From Lactuca virosa (taxonomy: Eukaryota; Streptophyta; Magnoliopsida; Asterales; Asteraceae), in assembly GCA_928212115.1 (NCBI GenBank), contig CAKMRJ010005745.1, positions 214,005,499-214,069,498 on the forward strand: DNA of 64,000 bases, in the 5' to 3' direction. Every line of letters starts with the position of its first letter. Within the stretch, counting starts at the first letter, position 1. The notes beneath the pieces were generated by a model that did no database searches, was not told the origin of the DNA, and saw only the letters and a program-made list of their open reading frames with translations. The translations under genes were made by a program, and so were the position numbers. This document shows positions 36,669-51,949 of this stretch, piece by piece.

Positions 36669-36890
36669 TTATACACCATTGATCCAAAGTTTCGAAAGAA
36701 GTTCAAAAACATGGGTGCATATGAAATGTTCAAAAAAATCATTGAACCGTTCTATGATTTGATATGCCAAGAACACCTCGGAATTTGGGAGACTCTCAAA
36801 GGATGCAAACTACAACCTGAAAAGGAAGTTGCAACTCATCGTTCTTGACTCGCTGACCAACTCTTTTGACGAGTATGTTGAAAATTGAAA
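36669..36890 (+). pseudogene. Degraded Copia gag fragment, right of the MULE
   Basis: The frame contains a stretch like MGAYEMFKKIIEPFYDL followed by an E..L..CK segment, as in the central part of Copia gag proteins (MGAYEMI...LF...R.E......CK). It stops at 36846 and is lost soon after. With 31522-31606 it suggests that the MULE landed inside an old gag. Confidence 0.5.
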
Positions 36891-37000
36891 AAGTTTTTAT
36901 ATATCCATTGATAAGTTATATGATAAACTCATAACTACATAATATTATCTAAAAAAACTCTAAGTCATACAGAGCACTCTAGAGAAAGGTGAAGGAAGAT

Positions 37001-40655
<3,655 letters not shown>

Positions 40656-40659
40656 ATTT

Positions 40660-40677
40660 TGGCGCCCACCACGGGGC
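40660..40677 (+). promoter_or_regulatory. Primer-binding site of element B
   Basis: TGGCGCCCACCACGGGGC begins a few bases after the LTR. Element C has TGGCGCCCATCGTGGGG at the same place. This class of site is common in TAT-type elements. Confidence 0.85.
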
Positions 40678-40703
40678 CGTGGTGTTCGTAACCCTCAAAA
40701 ATC

Positions 40704-42450
40704 ATGTCTACACAACCAACCTGCTCTTCTTCCTCTGTTCTGTCTATTCCTTCGAAAAAGATTCCACCTCCTCCAAGTGGACTCCCTGGTCAAAAGAAAA
40801 CTTCCAACTTACCAAAGAAGAGCAACCCTCCGGTTTCCCTAGGATCCCTGGTATCCCAGGATCCTCCTGCCTCTGTATCTAATAACGAACTCTTCTCCAT
40901 GATTAAGACGTTGACATAGCAAGTGGCTCAGCAACAGGAAGACAACATAACGCTTCTTAAGGAAGTGGAAAGTATAAGGGCAGAGATCCATAAGCCTCAG
41001 GAGGCCACACCCTCAATCTTACAACCAAGGATCCTAAATTTCGACAATGCAGGATCCCTAGGGAAACGCCTGGAATCGACAGCTCCAACATCTGTTGCTA
41101 CACCAATCGTGAGAACGATCACAAGCATCCAAATTCATGTGACCCAGGATCTTGATAAGACCTTTAATACTCTTAATAACAGAGATACTTGTAACTTCTT
41201 TAACAGTAACACTATCAATACTAACTCTATAGATCTTAAAGCAGGAATAAGTCCAATTATAGACAAAGAACTCCAACAACTAAGACAAATGATCTCAAGC
41301 TTACCAGGGGTGGTCCAACCTATACCAGAAGTATCCCCCAACAGCCACATGATCTCAAGATTCATCCCCTCAATAGTCGATATAGAAGTTCCTAAGAGCT
41401 TCCAAAATCCTAGCATGAAGCCTTACGATGGAACCATGGATCATAAAGAACATATCACACAATATAAGGAGAGAATGTAGATCATTCCCATTACGCCACA
41501 CTTACAAGAAGCTTGTTTATGAAAAGGCTTCGGATCGACCCTTACAGGATCATCCTTAAAATGGCTTCTTAATGCTCCTCCTTATTCTGTTACCTCTTTT
41601 GCTCATTTAGTTAATCTTTTCAATAATAAGTTTTCTTGAAGCAAAATATTTGAAATGATTACTAGTGATCTCTACCGGGTGGTCCATGATCCCAAAAAAT
41701 CCTTACGGGACTTTGTAAGCACATTTGGTAGAGAATCCCTAAACATACCAAACATCGACATGGCCACTGCCGTGGAGGCCTTTAAGATGGGTTTGAAGAA
41801 GGATTCTCCATTCTACAAAGACCTTGTGATGACAACATGCAAATAAGGTTTATCAGATTGGACAAAAACAAAGAAATACAAAAGAGGGCCAGCACGCCAA
41901 GTTCCTATAACAATACCAACAGGAAGGTTGAATCCTCAGCCCAGAGATCATATAAGTCCAAACTGTAGTCCAAACCTGGTCATCACATGGTTAATGCCCT
42001 CGATGATGAAGGAGATGAATACGAATTTCCTAAAATTACTTATTATTGCTTCTCTGTGGATGTTTTAAGTCTAATATTTGCCATGCAGGATCTTGGTGAC
42101 AAAGCAAGATGGCCAAGAAAGGGAGAAAAGTCGAACAACTCGAAAGACAAATCCAAGTGGTGTGCATATTAGGAGGATTTCAGTCACAACACTGAGGACT
42201 GCATAGCTCTCAAGAAGGAGATTAGTTATCTCCTGAGTAATGGTTATCTCAAAGAGATCCTAGGAAGGAAAAAAGAAAGATCTAGGGAAAAAAGAACAAG
42301 ACCCTACGAAGATCCTAGAAAAACTAGGATCCCTCCCTCGGATGCCAAGGTAATCAATGTTATTTCCGGAGGATCTGACATCTATGGAACTTCTTATTCT
42401 ACAGCTAAAAGGCACGCCAAAATATCCAATATAGAGAAGGAGGAATGACC
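40704..42450 (+). pseudogene. gag of element B, several stops
   Basis: Starts at MSTQPTCSSSS and stays in one frame at least to 41846, with in-frame stops at 40917 (TAG), 41478 (TAG), near 41520 (TGA) and near 41636 (TGA). The region around 41400-41830 is the capsid-type domain (APPYSVTSFAHLVNLF, AVEAFKMGL). A cysteine-histidine stretch CAY.EDFSHNTEDC near 42160-42200 replaces a classical zinc knuckle. Element C has the same layout. Most stops could come from C-to-T changes on either strand, as expected after silencing by cytosine methylation. Confidence 0.8.
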
Positions 42451-42499
42451 CTGAAAAACATATCGATAACAACCAACAAGGAGATCATCTTTGAAGAAC

Positions 42500-42835
42500 A
42501 GGAGAATGAAAATATCTAGGATCCTCACCAGGATGGGTTGGTGATTACTCTGTATATCGCTAACCACTTCGTCAGAAAGATCATGGTAGATGGAGAATAC
42601 TCAGTGAACATCATACTTTTAGATGCTCTAACCAGGATGAACATCTCAGAATCCAAAATAATCAAGAGATCCTTGGTCCTAATAGGATTCAATGGTGAAA
42701 TAAAGCACACCATTGGAGAAATCAAGCTACCCATCTACATCGAAAGGGTAAATTCGATGCAAAGTTTTTGTGTTGTAGATGCTTTGTCTTCATATAATGT
42801 AATATTAGGAAGACCATGGAACCATAACATCAAAA
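42500..42835 (+). pseudogene. Aspartic protease domain of element B
   Basis: The frame DGLVITLYIANHFVRKIMVDG leads to the active-site position, which reads VDGEYS where C has IDGGSS, and ends at VILGRPW near 42825. It would cleave the polyprotein. The change of G to E right after the catalytic DG probably inactivates it. Confidence 0.75.
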
Positions 42836-43049
42836 GCGGTCCCGTCGAGGTACCACCAGTGCATCAAGATGCCTACCCCAAGTGGGACAGCGAAGATCGT
42901 CGGGGATCAACAAGAATCAAAAGAATGCTACAAGACCTCGATAAAGTCTTCAACGGTACCATGACAAGCATAAAAATTAAAGCAGGGGCACGAGGCATAC
43001 TAGATACAAGAGAGAAAGATGTGAAGGAATTTCCCTGAAACCTCGAGGT

Positions 43050-44330
43050 TCCTGAAGCCAAAGTCCTCATAGGATCCTCAATACCAAAACAAATCGAGCA
43101 AGAACTAATAAAATTATTAAAGGACAAAAAGAAGACCTTCGCTTGGAAGCATGAGGATATGACACGTATAGATAAGAAAATTATAACTCATAAACTCAAT
43201 ATAGATCCTTCTTTCAGGACTATACACCAAAAAATAAGGAAATTTGCACCCGAGAGGAACCAAATCATTCAAGAAGAACTTGAAAAACTTCTCATAACAT
43301 GGATGATTAAAGAAGTGAAGCTCCCAAGATGGCTAGCCAACATTGTGGTGGTCTAAAAGAAGAATGGAAAATGGAGAGTGTGTGTGGATTACAAGGATCT
43401 CAATAAGGCCTGCCCTAAGGATCCTTTCCCTTTACCGCACATAGACTCTATGATAGATTCCACGACAAGACACGAGCTACTAACATTCATGGATGCTTCA
43501 ACATGATTCCAACAAATGTAGATGGAACCATCCGATGAAGAGGATACTACCTTCATAACCCCTACATGTATATATTGCTATGTTGCCATGCTTTTTGGTC
43601 TTAAAAATGTAGGAGCAACATACCAAAGGCTAGTCAATCGAATGTTCAAGGACAAACTAAGGGACACCATGGAAGTCTACATTGATAACATGGTGGTCAA
43701 GTCTAAGAGAGATGAAGATAACCTCAAGGAGATTTAAGGAGCCTTTGACATTTTAGACGAATACAATATGAAGCTGAACCCTTCCAAATGCCACATTAGA
43801 ATGAAGGCAGGAAAGTTTCTTGGATATATGGTCACAAGAGAGGGATATAAGCCATCCCTGAACAGATTAACGCCATATTTGATCTAAGATCCTCAACTAT
43901 GACCAAAGATATCCAAAGGCTAACTGGAAGAGTAACAGCTCTAAACAGGTTAATTTCAAGATCCTCAGAGAGGTGTAAACCTTTCTGTGACATCCTAAAG
44001 AAAAAAAAGAAGTTCGAATGGAACAAGGACCATGAAAATACCTTCCAAGAACTTAAAAAGTATTTAAGTTCAACACCTTTACTAGTAAAACATTAGATGA
44101 AGAGCCACTCCTCCTATACCTTTCAGTATCCTCAAACGCTGTGAGTGCAGTTTTGGCCAAGGATCTTTATGGGGACCAACATCCCATCTACTATGTAAGT
44201 AAAAGCCTCCTAGATGTTGAAACCAGGTATTCTCATCTCGAAAAATTAATACTAGCACTAGTTAAGGCTTCTACTAAGTTAAGAAACTATTTTGAGACTC
44301 ATACCATACATGTAAAAACTAATTAACCAA
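43050..44330 (+). pseudogene. Reverse transcriptase and RNase H of element B
   Basis: Recognisable motifs are FAPERNQIIQEELEKLL (43240-43290), CVDYKDLNKACPKDPFPLP (43382-43438), FGLKNVGATYQRLVNRMF (43590-43645) and MEVYIDNMVVKSK (43669-43710). The catalytic YIDD is YIDN, which removes one of the two key aspartates. The RNase H part (AVLAKDLYGDQHPIYYVSKSL, 44145-44210) follows. Stops at about 43355, 43504, 43519 and 43735 and a frameshift before 44141 break the frame. Confidence 0.85.
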
Positions 44331-44449
44331 TTAAGAATGTTATGAGAAAGACATAGATGTCAGGAAGGATGGCTAAATGGTCAGTAAATCAAAACACATG
44401 CGATATAAAGTATGAGCCAAGATCCGCAATAAAGTCACAAGCACTAGCA

Positions 44450-44640
44450 GGCTTTGTGGATGGCTGTAGTGGATCTACAAGTTGAGGTGGAGATAGAGAC
44501 TGGACAATTTCTGGAAGAAGAAAACATAGGAATATGGAAGCTCTTCACGGACGGAGCATCCAATCAAAGACGAACCGACCTTGGGATCATACGAAAATCG
44601 CCACAGGGGGACAAGGATTCCAATAATCTGTGTAATGATC
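44450..44640 (+). pseudogene. Second (archaeal-type) RNase H remnant of element B
   Basis: WKLFTDGASNQRRTDLGII at about 44537-44595 is the start of the extra RNase H domain that TAT-type elements carry after the first. It is followed by a sequence with many GATCC words and no long homology. The extra domain supports the TAT assignment. Confidence 0.7.
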
Positions 44641-44689
44641 CCAATGATTGAGGATCCCGTCAAAAGAACAAGAGATCCCAACGACGATG

Positions 44690-44810
44690 ATCAGACAACC
44701 AACATCACAACAATTCAGGATCTTGATCCTCAATCCGCTCACCAGGATCCTAGTGAAAAAAATCTTGATCCAAATAATCAGGATCCTTAGAGATCCTGGA
44801 TCAAACCCGT
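44690..44810 (+). repeat. GATCC-rich stretch within element B
   Basis: Eight or so variants of GGATCC, GATCC or GATCTTGATCC occur in about 120 bases, interrupting the space between RNase H and integrase. The same word is frequent throughout elements B and C. Confidence 0.6.
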
Positions 44811-44871
44811 TATAGAATACTTTCGAGATGGCACAATCCCAAAAGAAGAAAGAAGCAACAACACATTAAAG

Positions 44872-46770
44872 ATGAGGGTCTCATATTTTGTTATGATCCA
44901 AACGAAGTTATATATAAAATCCATGGCAGGTCCATACCTAGGATGTTTGGAAGATCACGAAGTTGCAGAAGTTTTGGAAGACATACATGGAGGAGATTAT
45001 GGCATCCATATTGGGGGCAGATCCTTGTGCTCCAAGATACTAAGGATGAAGTACTACTGGCCAACAATGGAAAAGGATGCCTTCTTACATGCACAAAAGT
45101 GTGATGCTTGTCAAAGACATAACAACATCCTGATGGGTTTTGAGCATTCTAACACTCCTATGGTGTACATGCAACCCTAGAAACCTTGGATCTATGTTTG
45201 ACTAAGATACATGCAAATAATTATTTTTCCAAGGTTCTTATCCTAACTAGCATGGAATGGGATACTTGAATCAAATAAAACTAGTAGAATTACTTACCTT
45301 GTAGTAGTAGTTGATTGCTTGGAGTTTGAGAGCCTAGCACCAATAATGTGGATGCCTCAAATGGAAGTCACAAATCACCACAAACTTGGGAACTTGAGAG
45401 AATAGTCACAAACTTCTTGAAATCGGCCCTCTTGGTTTACACACATCAACTAGTGTTATTTCAAGAACCAAAGCCTCCTTTATATAGTGTGGTGGATTAG
45501 GGTTATATCCATGTAAACCCTAATACCCATGTCTTTTCATTTCCATGAGATCCATGGGTTAAAAGCTCCATGGAGTATCCATGGAATTTCCATGCAAGCC
45601 TAGCCCATTCCAAATAAGCATTAGCCCACACTATATAAATACAAGAGCCCATATTTAATTAGTCATACTTTTGATCTCTAAACTAATTATAGATCAACAC
45701 TAATTAAATAATATGATTTTATATTAATATATTAGAACTTATAATATATTTAATAAATCATAACTTATACTATTCTCAAAAGATTATCCGTAAATTGTTC
45801 GGGTGAAGTGCAACCCAAATGGACCATGTCGGGTCGGGTCAAGTACATACCAAATATAGTTATGGACTTAGACACTATCTCCAACACATCCTTCATCAAT
45901 CAGCAGAACCTTTACACCCTATCATCTCCTTCTGGCCATTCATGATATGGGGAATGAATACAGTTGGCAAATTACCAAAGGCTCCTCGTGGAAAGGTCTT
46001 CATGCTAGTAATGACATACTATTTTTTAAAATGGATAGAGGCTGAAGCCTTTGTTCAGGTAAGAGACAAGGAGGTAGTCTCATTTATTAAACATAATATC
46101 CTAACCAGGTTCGTGACCCCGACCGAAATGATATGTGATAACTGGTCCCAATTCATAAGCAAAAGGACTAGAGACTTTTTCTCCAGTTGGGGAATTAAAA
46201 TGATAACATCCACTCCTGTCCATCCTCAAGCCAATGGTCAAGCAGAATCTAGCAACAAGATCATAGTAAAAAATTTGAAGAAAAGGATGGATGAAAAGAA
46301 AGGCAAATGGACTTAAGAACTTCCTTTCATTCTATGGGAAGACAAGACTACATCAAAAATAGCCACGTGTCAAACTCCATATTCTTTGATGTTTGGAACA
46401 AAAGTCGTAATCCCAACTGAAGTGGTGATCCCTACATCAAGATACCAACTCCAAAATTAAGAGAAAAATGATGAGATCCTAGCCCAAGATCTCGCTATTG
46501 TTGATGAACTCAGGTATCGTGCCACAATCTGCATTGCAGCTCATCAATAAAGGATCGCCAAAACATACAACAAAAACATCAAATTCAGAAGATTCTAGGT
46601 AGGTGACTTGGTTCTTAGGAAAGCGTTCCAAAATACTAAGGATCCTAGTGCATGCAAGTTGGAACCCAAATGGGAAGGGCCATATCTTATCAATTCAAAA
46701 GAAGGAAATAGGGCATATTGGTTAGCAACCTTAGAGGGAGACATCTTTCCAAGATCCTAGAATGCCATAC
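44872..46770 (+). pseudogene. Integrase of element B, split by a solo LTR
   Basis: The zinc-binding part (ILRMKYYWPTM, then KCDACQRHNN near 45085-45125) is separated from the catalytic core (from about 45892: PLHPIISFWPFMIWGM, CDNWSQFISKRT at 46133, HPQANGQAES near 46220) by the Copia solo LTR 45131-45886. The motif CDNGSQF reads CDNWSQF. The C-terminal part continues with stops to about 46770. The frame beginning at 45819 starts within the solo LTR and is an artefact of the insertion. Confidence 0.85.
45131..45886 (-). mobile_element. Solo LTR of the D/E2 Copia family
   Basis: 756 bp from TGATGGGTTTTGAGC to CTCCAACA, flanked by exact CATCC duplications (45126-45130, 45887-45891). Closely similar to the LTRs of D. 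Minus-strand TATA box near 45478-45490. Confidence 0.95.
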
Positions 46771-47912
46771 ATTCAAAAGCATATTTCATGTAAGTTAAAA
46801 TCTTTCGTTTTCCAACAAGATCTGAGGTACACATTCTTTACCCTCTACTTTTGTTTGAATTCTTTTGTTTATTTTTTCGAAGACCATTACTGACTTAAGC
46901 ATCAGAGGAGCGTTAGCTAGGCTAACGCCCACCCTAAGCTAATGTTTGCAATTCGTAGAAATTCAAGGATCCTAGCCGCTACGAATAGAGATTGATCATC
47001 TCTCCTCTGACAAAGGGTACTTAATCCCCTCTAAGATTTAAAGAGTTAATAACCTCTTTCTTACAAGTTTAGGTTTCTACACCTCACTTGGACGTATGAT
47101 ATCTTACAATGGGATGTGAGTCAGGGGATCATTTCACGCTTAGTGACTTAGTAACACTCTTATTTCTGAACATATGTTAAGATCCTAATGTCTAATCAAA
47201 GGTTTATAACATTGACATGTTATCTTAAGTTGGGATCTTCCCTAGTGAATATCTTAATTTGCGATTTTCCCCAGTGAGTTTCTAAGTTGGGATCCTCCCC
47301 AGTTACTTTTTTATGTTGGGATCCTCCCCCCTTCCTTTTCTAAGTTGGGATTTTCCCCAATATTTCCTAAAAATTGGGTTTTTCCAACAAAAGCTAAATA
47401 GGGATTTTCCTTAGCAAGTTTCAAAGTCGGATTATCTTGAGAGGCATCCTTCCCTACACAAGCTTCAAGATCAAAACTAAACCTAAGGATCATCATGTTC
47501 TATCTATCCTTATTTCTTAAAAACTATATTTCTATGTTATAACTAAAGGTTTATCTTTCTAAGGATCCTAACTGTTTTAAGGTCCTAAGCAGGTGACTAA
47601 CCGTTTCAGATTATTAAGATCCCTAGAGTTCTTGTAATACCTAAACTCTTTAGGATCCTAATCATCTAGGGATCCTAAGAAAACCTACTACAATAATCAA
47701 ATCAATCATGCAAGAAGAAGTAAACAACCATGACATCACATAAAAGGGGTTGCCCACCAACCCCATAAAAAAAAGGTTAATTGTTTTACAGAACCAAAAT
47801 ACCGATGTTATTTTTAATTAATCAGACTTAAACCACAGTTTGATCATCACCACCTGGAACCTTCTCTATTTATTCCTCCTCTCTTCCCACCTTTAGCTGC
47901 CCCTGTAGGATC
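46771..47912 (+). repeat. Non-coding 3' region of element B with degenerate tandem repeat
   Basis: Between about 47225 and 47420 the phrase 'agttgggatcctccccagt' and variants recur about seven times with a period near 30 bases. The rest is rich in GGATCC words and has no coding frame. Confidence 0.65.
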
Positions 47913-50214
47913 CTAACTGTTGTTAATAGGCTCACCAGTTAGTTTAGCTAGGGCTTCATGCCAACCAGCTACATTCAAGGATCCTACGTTGGCCACGTCC
48001 TCTGCAAGCTTAATCTTAGTTTCCCAAACAGCCACAACAATGCTACCCTTCACCTCAGCTATCACCTCCGCAATCTCCGCATCATGCTCCTCCTCCTTCT
48101 TAGCCTTCTCTTTATTCAACAACACCACCTTCTTTAGGAGATCTTAGTTGGTGGCTTTCCATACTTTCTCCTTCTTATTTAAGGCTAGCTCAACCTTCTC
48201 AGCTCTGGCCTTCAAGTCAGTGGTGGATCGAGAAATGTGGTCAGAGACCTGAAATGAAAACAATATTAGTAGATATAAAACCAAAAAAACAAAGATCAAA
48301 GTTCATGAAATACTTACTGCTTGAGAAAAAGAGACCAGCTTCATGAGTGCTTCCTCGGATTCGAGGTTTTCCAGGCTCAACTATGTGGCCTCAACGGTTT
48401 TCCTCTTCCGGGAGCCTGTGATCTTAACACTGAGATCAATGTGAGCCCTCTTTGGAGGAAGAGAGTAGGCAGTTTTTTCCTTCTTGACCACGATCAAACC
48501 GCTGGACATTGTCATCTTCCAGGTCGGAGAGGCCAAATCGAGCACTAGAGCGAGTAGCTTTGGATCATATGTCAAGGATCCCCATTAATTCAGAATCCCG
48601 AAAATAAAGTAGATAATAAGAAAAAGGCAAAATCCTTACCGATAGCCATTGAAGCAGTGGTGAAGAGCCCTCTTGGAGACTAGAGTGCTCGAGCTTAAAA
48701 GACTTATCAGCTGCAGAAAAAATTAGGAAGGTTGGACCTTCTCTTTAGTATCCACGACGGGAGGAGCAATCTCTTCAAATTTAAATCCTGCATCACAATA
48801 AACAAAATAAGAAAGTGAATTTCAGGATCCTTGTAACTAACGAGTAAATCCTACCCTCTTTGACCCAGATCTTTGACAGAAGATCCCCGCCGGGAATAAT
48901 ATCACGCCTCCCAAAAAAGTACTTCTCTTTCCAGGCTCTGTCATTTTGTTTTTTATTTCAGAATGAGTGGAAATTTTTTGGGTTTGAGCTTGAGTATGAA
49001 ACTCGAATCTCAAAGGTGGAGAGATCATAAACATGATCCAGTTCAGCAACACCTATGACTAGATCGTTGGATTGGTTCAAATGATTGATCCGGAATAGGA
49101 TCGTCCATATGAATGGGATAGCTTGGATATATGAGATGTTTTTGGCTTCAAAAAACTCAGAGATGATTCCAGAAAAGGGGTACTTCAAACCCAAAGAAAA
49201 AGGGTGTTCATGGAAGTATACCCAAGAAGGAGAAACAAAATCTTGCTGAATCGAAGCATCACAAGGCCCAAAAATCATATCTATGGGAAAAGTGTTGGAT
49301 TAGGTGTCTAAGCCCATAACTATAATTGGTATGTACTTGACCCGATGGTAGCATGGTCCTTTTGGGTTGCCTTCACCGGAGCAATTTGATAGGATGGATA
49401 TTTGAGAAAAAGGTTATTTGTGATTTATTAATATATTATATGAATAATATATTAATTGAGAAATCATATTATTAAATTGGTATTGATCAAAAATTAATTT
49501 GGAATTAATTTAGTGATCAAAAGAGACTGATTAAATTTACAGGCACTGATTTGGCAAATCAGTAATACTTATAGTTTGGGCTAATGATCCATGTTCATTA
49601 GGCATGGACTAAACCTATATGAGAGTCCATGAAGGTTTAGTCCAAAGGGCCATCAAATGTGAAGAGTCATGGTGAATTAGGGTTTACATGTATGAAACCC
49701 TAGGAATTTCACACTATAAAGTAACCCTTAGCACTCTAAAATCGGCCACAAGTATTCCAAGGTGAAACCCTAGCCGATTTGTGCTTCCTAACCTCTCTCT
49801 CTCACAAGCCTCTTTTTGCATTTGGTGTTTGTGACTTATTAGAGGTATCACATTTGAGGTACTAAGCTCTTCAAAGGCCAAGAACTACAAGCTACAACAA
49901 AGAGGTATTCATCTAACTAGTTTTTATGTTGTATATCTCCAATTGCATGCTATCTAGGGTGTATGCTTTGGATGAAATGAAATTGCATGTATAACTTGAG
50001 AAAACTTAGATCCAAAGCATCTAGGGTTGTATGTGCACCATAGGGTTGTTATAGTGCTCAAAACCCATCAAAAAGCCCCATTGTATTTTAGGAACCCAAT
50101 ATCCTCATCATCAAACAAACAAGTCTCACTATAGGTGAGGAACTTTTGATCGACGAAATCGTTGTCAGAAGGGGCAGTGATGCTAGCGCGAGAGTGAACA
50201 ATATTTTTAACCAT
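47913..50214 (-). pseudogene. Antisense, intron-containing gene in element B (putative gypsy-type transposon domain family)
   Basis: A frame opens at a methionine at 50214 (MVKNIVHSRAS), runs to the solo LTR at 50071 and resumes in the same frame at 49287, through FGPCDAS, HPFSLGLKYPFSG and AWKEKYFFGRRD. A one-base shift or changed codon lies near 48960. Introns with canonical ends are seen at 48854-48788 (GT...GCAG) and 48317-48249 (GTAAGT...TTTCAG). The last part (48248-47913) is lysine/glutamate-rich and likely coiled coil (LNKEKAKKEEEHDAEIAEV), with a stop near 48148. The central region resembles the plant domain named putative gypsy-type transposon (PF04195) as I remember it. Extra antisense frames in TAT elements have been described. 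The function is unknown, and this copy is broken. Confidence 0.65.
49293..50070 (+). mobile_element. Solo Copia LTR in plus orientation
   Basis: 778 bp from TGTTGGATTAGGTG to CTCAAAACCCATCA, flanked by exact AAAAG duplications (49288-49292, 50071-50075). A plus-strand ACACTATAAAG TATA box is at about 49711-49721. It is related to the E/D LTR family but more diverged, and interrupts the antisense gene. Confidence 0.93.
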
Positions 50215-50486
50215 GGTTCAGAGATTGTAAAAACTTAAGAGAATGAGAAAGACAGATACCTTTGGGAAATCCGAAGACGATCAAAGAACGAGTGGAAGTA
50301 TTTCTCACTATCTCCCCGTATTTATCTAGAAAATAGAAGAGAGGAGATTGATTTTTACTATGCCATCATGAGGGTTAAACGGATAAAATTCTATCAGTTA
50401 GGGTTTGAATTTCAAAATCCTTATCATCGTTAAAATGAAATTATAGCTTTATATTTAGAAATTAACCTAATCTTTTCGCAGGTCTA

Positions 50487-50499
50487 ATTTGGGGGTAAT
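50487..50499 (+). promoter_or_regulatory. Polypurine tract region of element B
   Basis: ATTTGGGGGTAAT directly precedes the 3' LTR start TGTTAGGG at 50500; the G run is the likely plus-strand primer. Confidence 0.65.
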
Positions 50500-51083
50500 T
50501 GTTAGGGCCAAGATCCTCAGCACTGTTAAGGGTCCCAGATCTTCAAGAACTCTCAGGATCCCGAACCTATCTCAAGATCCTGACCAATATCATTTTAATC
50601 ATCTCCTAACATTTCTAACGGATATATTAGTAGTATTTTTCTCACATTTGCAGAATTAGTCAACATAAGACTCATTCTCAATGAAGAAACGTTTGAATCA
50701 GGCAAAAGACCCGTGAATACAAGTCAAACCAACGTGTTCATTTTTATTCGAGAGGATCCCGAAAATATCAGACTTATTGTTACTTAGACTAGACTATAAA
50801 TAGACATGTATTTCACACATTACACACACCTAGACTCATTGCAATACTTGTACTCGTTTACTAACTTTCATTTCTGTAATCGATCTTTCAATTAATGCAA
50901 ATTAACAAGGCAGATGATCATTATCACCTCCCAAGGTTTTGTGCCGGAGATTCTAGCAAGGATCAAGGGCTTTCCTTGTAAACCACATGTGCAATCTTGT
51001 TCTATTTCGATAAACACTTTACCTACAACACCATAACCTCTCATTCAATTTGGTGAATTTACTTAATGATGTTGACCATATTA
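50500..51083 (+). repeat. 3' LTR of element B
   Basis: Matches 40069-40655, with TATA-like ACTATAAATAG near 50793. The right end is uncertain by about ten bases because it runs into TA repeats. Confidence 0.85.
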
Positions 51084-51084
51084 T

Positions 51085-51137
<53 letters not shown>
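51084..51137. repeat. (AT)n microsatellite, right of element B
   Basis: About 50 bases of AT that continue the run left of 37870, consistent with B splitting one microsatellite. Confidence 0.9.
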
Positions 51138-51140
<3 letters not shown>

Positions 51141-51166
51141 ATATAACTTCTATTTTAAGGTGTAAG

Positions 51167-51931
51167 TGATGGGTTTTTGAGCATTCTAACACTCCTATGG
51201 TGTACATGCAACCCTAGAAACCTTGGATCTATGTTTGACTAAGATACATGCAAAGAATTATTTTTCCAAGGTTCTTATCCTAACTACCATGGCATGGGAT
51301 ACTTGAATAAAAAAAACTAGTAGAATTACTTACCTTGTAGTAGTAGTTGATTGCTTGGAGTTTGAGAGCCTAGCGCCAATAATGTAGATGCCTCAAATGG
51401 AAGTCACAAATCACCACAAACTTGGAAAATTGAGAGAAGAGTCACAAACTTCTTGAAATCGGCCCTCTTGGTTTACACACATCAACTAGTCTAATTTCAA
51501 GAACCAAAGCCTCCTTTATATAGTGTTGTGGATTAGGGTTACATTCATGTAAACCCTAATACCCATGTCTTTTCATTTCCATGAGATCCATGGGTTAAAG
51601 CTCCATGGAATATCCATGGACTTTCCATGCAAGCCAAGCCCATTCCAAATAAGCATTAGCCCACACTATATAAATACAAGAGCCCATATTTAATTAGTCA
51701 TACTTTTGATCTCTAAATTAATTCTAGATTAATTATAGATCAATACTAATTAAATAATATGATTTTATATTAATATATTAGGACTTATAATATATTAATA
51801 AATCATAACTTATACTATTCTCAAACGATTATCCATAAATTGTTCGGGTGAAGTGCAACCCAAATGGACCATGCCGGGTCGGGTCAAGTACATACCAAAT
51901 ATAGTTATGGACTTAGACACTATATCCAACA
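51167..51931 (-). repeat. 3' LTR of D
   Basis: Begins TGATGGGTTTTTGAGC and ends ATATCCAACA; pairs with 58132-58893. Confidence 0.95.
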
Positions 51932-51949
51932 GTCTCCCACTTGGATAAG
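51932..51949 (-). promoter_or_regulatory. Polypurine tract of D
   Basis: The minus strand reads CTTATCCAAGTGGGAGAC immediately before the LTR, as in E1 and E2. Confidence 0.88.

Noticed and set aside
45819..46316. A 165-codon frame as an independent gene
   Set aside because: It begins within the Copia solo LTR and runs into the integrase of element B; the junction is created by the insertion.
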